A program made the position numbers and the translations under genes. Of a stretch of DNA of 64,000 bases, positions 56,830 through 64,000 are shown in pieces. Source of the DNA: Dastarcus helophoroides (Eukaryota; Arthropoda; Insecta; Coleoptera; Bothrideridae). Every line of letters starts with the position of its first letter. Within the stretch, counting starts at the first letter, position 1. Below the pieces are notes generated by a model. It saw nothing but the letters and a program-made list of their open reading frames with translations, was not told the DNA's origin and made no database searches. The stretch covers positions 24,383,233-24,447,232 of the forward strand of contig CM053330.1 in assembly GCA_028583605.1 (NCBI GenBank), in the 5' to 3' direction.

Positions 56830-58200
56830 CTTTGAAAACTTGTGAATAAAATTTACATCTATTATTTTCCACTTTTTGACACATTTCGTTTTGGGCTATT
56901 TTTGCAAGAATTAACATTCGAACATTTGAAGAAAGAAAAGGTCTTTTCAAATTTTATAAATACGACACAAAATTTCGCAACAAGTGATTGTGTCAAATTG
57001 GAAGACCTCCACATCCCCGATTTTTCCCACTTCTGATGTATCACGTTTAGGTTCGGTCGCTGAGTATAATAGAAAGAAACAAAAACTTGCAACTAACTCG
57101 TGAAAAAAATTTGCGTCCATTTCCTATAATTTAAATTCACTTCGATTCCAGTTGTTTTTGAGCAAACTTATCTTCGACTTCGAGGATTTGAAAAAAAAAA
57201 GTTCTTAACATTTCATAAATGTCATACAAAATTTGGATCTACCTCTGCGAATTCTTATTCATCAACAAATTTTAATACCCCATTTCTGATGTGTCGCGTT
57301 TAGCTTAGCTGGCTTAAAAATGATATTGAGAGATTTCAAGAAGCCTGCCAAAGCTTGGAACTAAATTGCAAACGAAATTCACGTATCTTACCTTAATTTA
57401 TCACCTATGACATAGGTACCTGAATCTCAGCTATTTTTGTGAGAATTTACCTGTAAAAAATTTGACACAGAACGTCCTTCAAATTTTACAAATATTGAAC
57501 AAAATTCGCATCTACTTTCTGCGATTTCTTATTCTGATTGTGCCAAATGTAAGAATCCCATCTTCCGATATTTCCCACTTCTGATGTTTACCTCCGGTCG
57601 CTTAGTGCAGTATTTATAAATGAGAGCTTTGCACGAAATCTGCCAAATCTTCGCATCTATTACCTGTAATTTCTCACACACTTTATTTTCAGCTACTTTT
57701 CGTAAAAATTTACCTCCCAAAATTAAAAATAAAAATGATCTTTTTAATAATTGTTTTACAATCATTGCGAAACCTTTCGCTACTACTTTTTGCAAATGCC
57801 TGTTTCTGCTTGCACCAAATTTCGCGATCGCGCCTACTGATTATTCCATCTTCTGATATATTAGGTTTAACTTCGGTAGTTTTGAGCAACATTTATAAAT
57901 TGGAACATATCAACTTTGTGAAACCTTGCCAGGCAATTAGCCTCCATTAATGTGACTTTTCACATCTAACACTTTATTTGCCGTTCTTTTTCGCGACAAT
58001 TTACCTCTGAAAATTTGATTTTTATTTTCACAAATGGTCCTACTTCATACGATTCCCTACCTCTGATTACACCAAATTTAGGGATCATGTTATTCCCACT
58101 GTTGATGTATTACGTTTACCTTAGGTTACTTTACGCAGCATTTATAAAATCGGAGCGTTTCAACAAGCCTGTGAAACCTTGCAACAAACTTGCCGAATTT
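56830..58200 (+). repeat. Degenerate ~250-295-bp tandem repeat, about five units
   Basis: The landmark CCCACTTCTGATGTATCACG recurs as variants at about 57028, 57281, 57576, 57848 and 58097, spacings 253, 295, 272 and 250. Each unit also has an ACAAAATTTCGCATCTAC block and an AGCAGCATTTATAAA-like block. The several 60-90-codon frames here on both strands are repeat readings. Confidence 0.7.
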
Positions 58201-58860
58201 GCAAACTGCCCGATAAAAAACCTTCCATAATAGGAATACAATGAGTTCCGACCTTCTTTACAAAGTTTATGGTGTACGATTTCAAATTCGTTCATTCTAT
58301 TCAGAGCCACTTGTACGAGAGCCCGTTTGTTTGTATAGACAGAGAAATCCCTAGTATCGAAGAGAGAAAGTGAAGCTAGTCTCGCTTCGGGGTAACCTTC
58401 AACTTCCGGCGACGGCATGAGGGTGCGCTTCCACTGTTTCCGGTCCTTACCTACCCGGCGAGGGGCCCGATCTTCTCACCGAGCCGTCGCCACAAATACC
58501 CTAGGAATGTTTACCTTTGCATTCTAGAACGTGCACTTTATGACAGGCGGAGTTTAATCCTCGGAATCACATCCGAATTGGGTCACACTTTTTCGCAGGT
58601 TTCAATTCCGGAATTATACGCGAGAGTCAACTCCTAAATAACTAATCAGGAACAAAAATAAATTACAGAAACATTCGTCAAATTGGAGAGGACAGAAAAT
58701 TGATTCGATCTCAACATGATGAAAAAATAAATTCTGATTAGTCTCTGATTCTGATACAAAATATTTCAAAGAAAAATAAAATGAAGCATTTTTAGATTAG
58801 AGTTAACAAAGTTAACTTTCAAGTTTTCGCCTTATTTGACTTTATTATTAATATTGTTAT
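58201..58860. other. Non-repetitive, locally GC-rich stretch with splice-donor-like sites
   Basis: 58370-58520 is GC-rich (CCGGCGAGGGGCCCGATCTT, CACCGAGCCGTCGCCAC). On the minus strand it has strong donor-like GGGTAG|GTAAGG near 58457 and GCAAAG|GTAAAC near 58515. An untranslated alternative first exon of pnt is conceivable. The 95-codon minus frame (58131-58418) is unrecognised. Confidence 0.25.
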
Positions 58861-59390
58861 CAAATCGTACTTAAGCTAAACCGTATTCGAGCTAAACTTA
58901 TATTCAAGCTAAATGATACTCGACATGAGTTGATCTCGATCCGAGTCGTATTAGATCTAAACTACACTTGACCTAAACGGTACCCGACCTAGAACGCACT
59001 CGACCCGAGTTTTACTTAGCATAAATCATACACCGCATGAGAGTACTCGAGATAAATCGTACTTAACCGTTTTGTACTCGACCTTAATTGTACACAAACT
59101 GAGTTTTATTCGATTTAGATCATTCAATACTCAAATTGTACTCGACCAAAATCGTACTCTAATGAAGTTATACTCGAATAAAGTTCTACTCGAATTAAAT
59201 CATACTCGAACAAAGTCGTACTAGAATTAAAGAGTACTCGAACTAAATCGTACTCGAACAAAGTCGAACTCAACTTCAATGTGCTTACCCTGAGAACCTC
59301 ACTCATACTTAACCGTTGTCTTACTCAACTTAAATCATACATGACCTCTATTGTACTCAACCTAAATCGTACTTAAACCAAGGCGAATCA
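58860..59390 (+). repeat. 16-bp minisatellite (TACTCGAACTAAATCG)
   Basis: Between about 59150 and 59270 the units are a strict 16 bp: TACTCGAATAAAGTTC, TACTCGAATTAAATCA, TACTCGAACAAAGTCG, TACTCGAACTAAATCG. To either side the same words (CTCGACC, AAACTGTAC, AAATCGTACT) are spaced irregularly at 16-21 bp. The 60-codon minus frame is open because it reads through this repeat. Confidence 0.8.
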
Positions 59391-60600
59391 TGGATCATAT
59401 GTAGTGTAGTACTCAGTGTCAGTGCTGCGGCGACCGAATATCAACGTCATCAAAGCACAATCCAGATGAAGTTGAGGCAACTTCTAAACGATTATACGTC
59501 TGTAGATTCTCCTATTTCTGCCAAATACAAATCTCTTTATTCAACAGACAATGTCGCTTCTCTGGCATTAAATTAACATGTATGCGACTGATACGATCGC
59601 CTTCTACGTACCCGGTTAGTTATCGGTGTCTTGTCTAGTTTTGTAAGCAGAACACTCTCGAGAGTTATTTTTATGACTCTCCCGGAGACTAAATAGCGAC
59701 AAGAGGACAGATGGAATTGATAGGCAATTTTTCCGCAAGCAAAAGTAACGTTTGGTATGAGACTAAAGGCCCCCAACGAGCAATCGTTAAATCCTTACAG
59801 AACGCACTAAAAGGTCGCCTCTTAGCTAAACATACGATAAAGTAAACTAAGAAGCACTAGAAGTTTTATTACAGACAGGTTACGCTCGCAGCTGCTTTAC
59901 TTCAGCTTTAGTCATCCCTTTACAAAGTTGCTCCTTCTGCTTAGTTATATCTAGAATGTTTCTTGAAAAAGTCTGAATAAAATTCAAACAGATGAGATTA
60001 TTATTGCAGCTGATTCGTATTAATCTACTATCAGGGCCTTTAAAAAGACAGACGAGAGTGTCGAGAAATTTCCAGCTCTCGCATCAGAGTCCATTCAACC
60101 GGACAAAAAACCATGAATGAACAGCTCCAGCGTGCTTCGTGTCGACCAAATAAAAATATGTAACATGCGTATCGCGTCTTCGAGCACCGCGTCGTGTTTA
60201 ACATACTTACACACTACTTATCGCCGATTCTTCAACTAAAATATACATCGGCGAGATGAAAAATAAACACGACCGGCTGACTTGCAGTTACGGCAAATTG
60301 CTGTAACAATGACAGCAGTCCGGGCATTCTATTCTGTCAAGCTCAGGACGAACTCCGGCATCCAGGTTGACTAGTTGAGCTCAGCGGATTCTGGTATGGA
60401 AGTGACGGCATCACGCCACAGATGATGTCTCGATCGCCAAAAGTGCCGATTCAAATATTAATCGACTATACAACGTAAAAATAAGTAACGCACAATATTC
60501 ATATCTTTTTATGGGCTATTCTTTAAAAAAAACATCGAATAGATCGATATTATTTCTGTAAACGCTACATCCTGACACTATATGTGTAATTTATTTTGAC
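59391..60600. other. Non-repetitive region, possible upstream regulatory DNA
   Basis: Mixed composition with CpG-containing blocks at 59420-59660 and 60050-60450 (for example CGTATCGCGTCTTCGAGCAC). No exon, tRNA or element was recognised. It lies about 15-16 kb upstream of candidate pnt exon 1. Confidence 0.35.
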
Positions 60601-61185
60601 CTTTATTCCACAATCTGCCCCATACCACGAAATTTCGACTTTTTTCATATACATTTTTCTGTAAGTAACGATATTAGTTCGATTTTAGACTTTTTTCCCT
60701 AAAAATGTTTAACAAGAAATCTCGAGAAAAAGTTTTGAGAAAAACGTTGAAAACGTTGAAATTTCGATTAAAAAAATCCCAGTTTCAAGATTAAATTCGA
60801 AGTGTAAAGAAAATCTATTTTTTGTAAAATCCGATGATTTGTGTAATTTGCCTTTTTTCCAATATTTCGAACTTACACTTGCAACTTTTTTTTTAAATTA
60901 TCACTTTAACCTTACAATTTTACGTGTGTCCTAAAATTTCGACAACTCTAAAGTTAAATTCTTTTAATTCAGATTTTTGACTCGAAATTTTACATTTTAG
61001 TTTCGAAATTTAGGGTTCTAACTTGCTTTATAACATTTGGTCTTGCAATAGTTTCTCTTTCCCTAAAATTTTGAATCCGAACTGTAAGAGTTTTTTAGAA
61101 ACCGTTGAGAATATGTTCTTAAAGATTTTAATTTTCAACTGTAAAAAAAAAACAAAAGCTATTAACAAATCTACGGAAAAAAAGA
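60601..61185 (+). repeat. Degenerate T-rich repeat field
   Basis: CGAAATTTCGACTTTTTTCA-type words, shorter and more eroded than the other fields. No gene. Confidence 0.5.
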
Positions 61186-61203
61186 ATTTTGATATACGAC
61201 TGC

Positions 61204-61330
61204 AGGCTCGGATTTAAGGCTATTGGAGCGATTGGATCCAATGGGGTCCTGCACTTGAAGGGACCCCGCATCACCACAAAATTAACAACAAGTTATTTTT
61301 GGAAATTTGAAGCAAATTGCTTTTGACGAT
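61204..61330 (+). mobile_element. Orphan hAT-like terminus
   Basis: CAGGCTCGGATTTAAGGCTA followed by TTGGAGCGATTGGATCC and GGGGTCC resembles the CAGGGGCGGATTTAAGG class of hAT ends. The other end was not found before the mariner at 61818. Confidence 0.35.
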
Positions 61331-61815
61331 AAAGAATAAATTATTCAAATGATTAAAAATATATTAATGTTAAGTTCGCATTGATGGATGAGATTTATTA
61401 TTGTGTTTATTATAGCAAATTAGGCCGCTACCTGCGACTTCGTCCGAATTGAATTAAAGAACTGTTTTTCTAGACAATGTTAACATTTTAGTTCCTCGAG
61501 GTTTGATTTTCTAAAGATAAAACTTTTCATGTTAAGCATCTCCTATTTGTCAGTCATTAATTGCATCTATTAACCAAATTTAGGTTTCTATATCCAGAGA
61601 TTTAGGTTATGTATTGGTCCGTCAATAGTTAGCTAGGAATTTCATAATTTGTTAAATTCAAGGAGTTCGATTTGTTTCGTTTTACATATGAACTCGATAA
61701 CAGCACAAACATTATTTTATTTTTGTTAGCTGCTTAGTCAAAAAAAATTCCATTTGAAGCAAATAATATTCCTAAGTAAGGAAAGTTGTCATAAGCACGG
61801 TAGATGGTGCAGTGA
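61331..61815. other. Unassigned AT-rich sequence
   Basis: No gene or recognised repeat. Confidence 0.35.
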
Positions 61816-61817
61816 TA

Positions 61818-62291
61818 TACAGGGTGTTTCATATTTGCATGCTGAACCGGCAGGGGGATATTCCTTGGGCAATTTTAAGACAAAATTTTCATATTAACAT
61901 AGGTCCGGAAACGCTTCATTTTCGATATACAGGGCGGTAAAAATTGAAGAAAAAATCGGTTTTTCTTCAATATTTCTGATACTGGTTTAGATATTTTTTT
62001 GATATTCAGTACACGATATCTGGGTATAAAAGCAAGTATTTTGACAAAAAAACATTTGTTCTGATTCCACCAGTGGCGTTCCCACAAACAGGCCGATACA
62101 CATTTTTGAAAAAAAAAATGTGACGCCAATGCTATTTTTCAAAATAAGAATTATTTTCCTAGTCTTTGTTGTGTTTCTATCAAAAATGAGCTCTTGACTT
62201 TTTGTCCTATGACGGACGGTTTCCGAATTAAAAAATAAAAATCATTTACTTGCTATGCCGCTGTGGTAAATTAATTTATTAATGAAAATCT
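61818..62291 (+). repeat. Left terminal inverted repeat of the mariner
   Basis: It pairs with 63484-63956, ending inside at AATTAATTTATTAATGAAAA. Both repeats contain the same 84-codon open frame (here on the minus strand, 61875-62129; starts MASHFFFQKCVSACLWERHW). Confidence 0.9.
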
Positions 62292-62391
62292 AGTAGGCCA
62301 CTGAGATTTAGTTTTGTGTTTACAACCAAGTGTCAAATTTTTCACTTCAATACTTTATCTGAATGTGAGTGATTGATAAGTATAAGAAAAT

Positions 62392-63463
62392 ATGTTTGAG
62401 AATGCTGAGTTTGCCGATATTCATTACATGTACGGTCTTGCGGATGGAAATGCATTTGAAGCCAGGCGACTGTATGCAGAGCGTTTTTCGCAAAGAATTG
62501 TGCCAGATGCAAGAACTTTTTCAAGCGTTCATAGAAGACTACGCGAGAAGGGATGTTTTAAACCCGATCATCAGTTAAAAGGGGCACAAAGAACCGCAAG
62601 AACAGAAGAAACTGAAATAGCTGTTCTTAATTCAGTTGAGCAAAATCCCGAAAAAAGCACAAGGAAAATTGCTAGTAATTTAAATATCTCCCATATTTTA
62701 GTCTGGAGGATACTTCACGATTTTTTTTTTATACCCTTACCATATTCGACGGGTTCAGGCCTTACTGCCTCGGGATTTACCATTTCGTATAAATTTCTGC
62801 CAATGATTTATTCAAAAAATTGTTGAAAATCCACTATTTGACAGAGAAGTATTATTTACTGATGAAGCCAGTTTTTCCCGAAATGCAATTAGAAACTTCC
62901 ACAACAATCACTTTTGGGCTGAAGAGAACCCGCATCCTATGGTCGAAGTCAATCACCAAGAACAATTCTCGGTAAATGTGTGGGCAGGAATTGTTGACGA
63001 CTATTTAATTGGACCCTTTTTTCTGCCAAGAAGATTAAATGGAGAAAATTATCGTCACTTTCTTGAAAACGATTTACCAGTGCTGTTAGAAGATGTCCCC
63101 GTTTTAATCCGAAATCGAATGTGGTTTATGCACGATGGTGCCCCTGCGCATTTTAGTGTTTTGGCACGTGCATATTTGGACCAAAATTACAATAATCGCT
63201 GGATAGGCAGAGCAGGAACAGAATTATGGCCGCCTAGATCCCCTGACCTGAACAGTCTAGATTATTTTTTATGGGGCTATCTTAAAACCTTAGTTTATAG
63301 CAACCCAATCCAAACTGAAGAAGAACTGAGAAATCGCATAACAGATTCCTGCAACACTATAAGAAATACGCCAGGAATTTTTCAACGAGTACGCGAATCT
63401 ATGAGAAGAAGAGTTGAGGCGTGCATACTTGCAGGTGGTGGACATTTTCAACACCTGATATGA
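62392..63463 (+). pseudogene. DD41D-type mariner transposase, disabled by two lesions
   Basis: Transposases of this type cut the element out at its inverted repeats and insert it at TA. The N-terminal helix-turn-helix region (62392-62720; FENAEFADIHYMYGLADGNA) resembles the DUF4817-type domain of insect transposases, followed by a second helix-turn-helix (STRKIASNLNISHILVWRIL). At a run of ten T (62721-62730) the frame shifts by +1. It then reads YPYHIRRVQALLPRDL to a TGA at 62804-62806, where the family usually has Trp. After that the catalytic core is open to TGA at 63461-63463. The triad is Asp at 62861 (FTDEASF), Asp at 63134 (HDGAPAHFS) and Asp at 63260 (SLDYFLWG), with 41 residues between the last two, as in rosa-like mariners. 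The start is the ATG at 62392. One small indel and one base change separate it from a continuous frame. Confidence 0.9.
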
Positions 63464-63483
63464 TTTAATTAATTTCATTGTTA

Positions 63484-63956
63484 AGATTTCATTAATAAAT
63501 TAATCTACCATAGCGGCATAGCAAGTAAATGATTTTTATTTTTTAATTCGGAAACCGGCAGTCGTAGGACAAAAAGTCAAGAGCTCATTTTTGATAGAAA
63601 CACAACAAAGACTAGGAAAATAATTCTTATTTTGAAAAATAGCATTGGCGTCACATTTTTTTCTTCAAAAATGTGTATCGACCTGTTTGTGGGAACGCCA
63701 CTGGTGGAATCCGAACAAATGTTTTTTTGTCAAAATACTTGCTTTTATACCCAGATATCGTGTACTGAATATCAAAAAAATATCTAAACCAGTCTCAGAA
63801 ATATTGAAGAAAAACCGATTTTTTCTTCAATTTTTACCGCCCTGTATATCGAAAATGAAGCGTTTCCGGACCTATGTTAATATGAAAATTTTGTCTTAAA
63901 ATTGCCCAAGGAATACCCCCCTGTCGGTTCAGCATGCAATTATGAAACACCCTGTA
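63484..63956 (-). repeat. Right terminal inverted repeat of the mariner
   Basis: Inverted copy of 61818-62291 with few differences. The embedded 84-codon frame (63645-63899, plus) starts MASHFFLQKCVSTCLWERHW and differs at only a few residues from its left counterpart. Confidence 0.9.
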
Positions 63957-64000
63957 TACAATGCAACACACTTTCCCATTTATAAAATTAGTTCAGATAA

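Larger units (their letters stand above)
61818..63956 (+). mobile_element. Mariner-superfamily transposon with ~474-bp terminal inverted repeats
   Basis: It is 2139 bp, starting TACAGGGTGTTTCATATTTG and ending ATGAAACACCCTGTA, with TA on both sides (61816-61817, 63957-63958) as the target duplication of IS630/Tc1/mariner elements. Left (61818-62291) and right (63484-63956) inverted repeats remain very similar over their full length. A single disabled transposase frame lies between them. Confidence 0.93.

Overview
This window looks like nuclear DNA of an arthropod, most likely an insect. It is very AT-rich, has no operon-like gene packing, and holds non-LTR and LTR retrotransposons, a mariner, hAT-like elements and large fields of degenerate repeats. 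No species was assigned. Most open frames here are chance readings through A- or T-rich repeats and are not listed as genes.

The only host gene recognised is on the minus strand. A 117-nt internal exon at 3702-3818 has good splice sites on both sides and encodes the segment just upstream of the Pointed (PNT) domain in ETS1/ETS2/Pointed proteins, including the PPLTPGT motif with the family's ERK/MAPK-target threonine. A plausible first coding exon with 5' leader lies at 44052-44124. Its donor phase matches the acceptor of the 3.7-kb exon, so nearly everything from 3.8 to 44.0 kb would be one ~40-kb intron of a pointed (pnt) orthologue. The PNT and ETS domain exons would lie beyond the left edge of the window.

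Layout: 0-3.7 kb, LINE fragment, T-rich repeat field, tRNA-like SINE remnant, then pnt exon 2. 4-11 kb, MITEs including a large inverted pair, two solo LTRs and repeat fields. 12.6-15.5, 22.9-25.7 and 38.4-41.2 kb, three hAT-like elements whose interiors are almost wholly degenerate repeat. 27.7-36.1 kb, a satellite with a palindromic GACTTAAGTC core, invaded by an internally deleted Ty3/gypsy element. 36.1-44 kb, GC-richer islands, a Harbinger-like MITE, then the exon 1/promoter region. 44.8-52 kb, more repeat fields, a solo LTR and a foldback element. 52.4-58.2 kb, a stem-loop repeat, a SINE with a triplicated head, and a ~270-bp tandem repeat split by a jockey/CR1-like LINE plus a hAT-like MITE. 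58.9-59.4 kb, a 16-bp minisatellite. 61.8-64 kb, a DD41D-type mariner with ~474-bp terminal inverted repeats and a disabled transposase.

The most unusual feature is that the degenerate repeat (core AAATTTCGACTTTTT or its complement) fills at least three elements that have hAT-like ends and near-perfect 8-bp target duplications. That suggests the repeat was spread as cargo of DNA transposons. All calls were made by eye; no alignment or database search was run.
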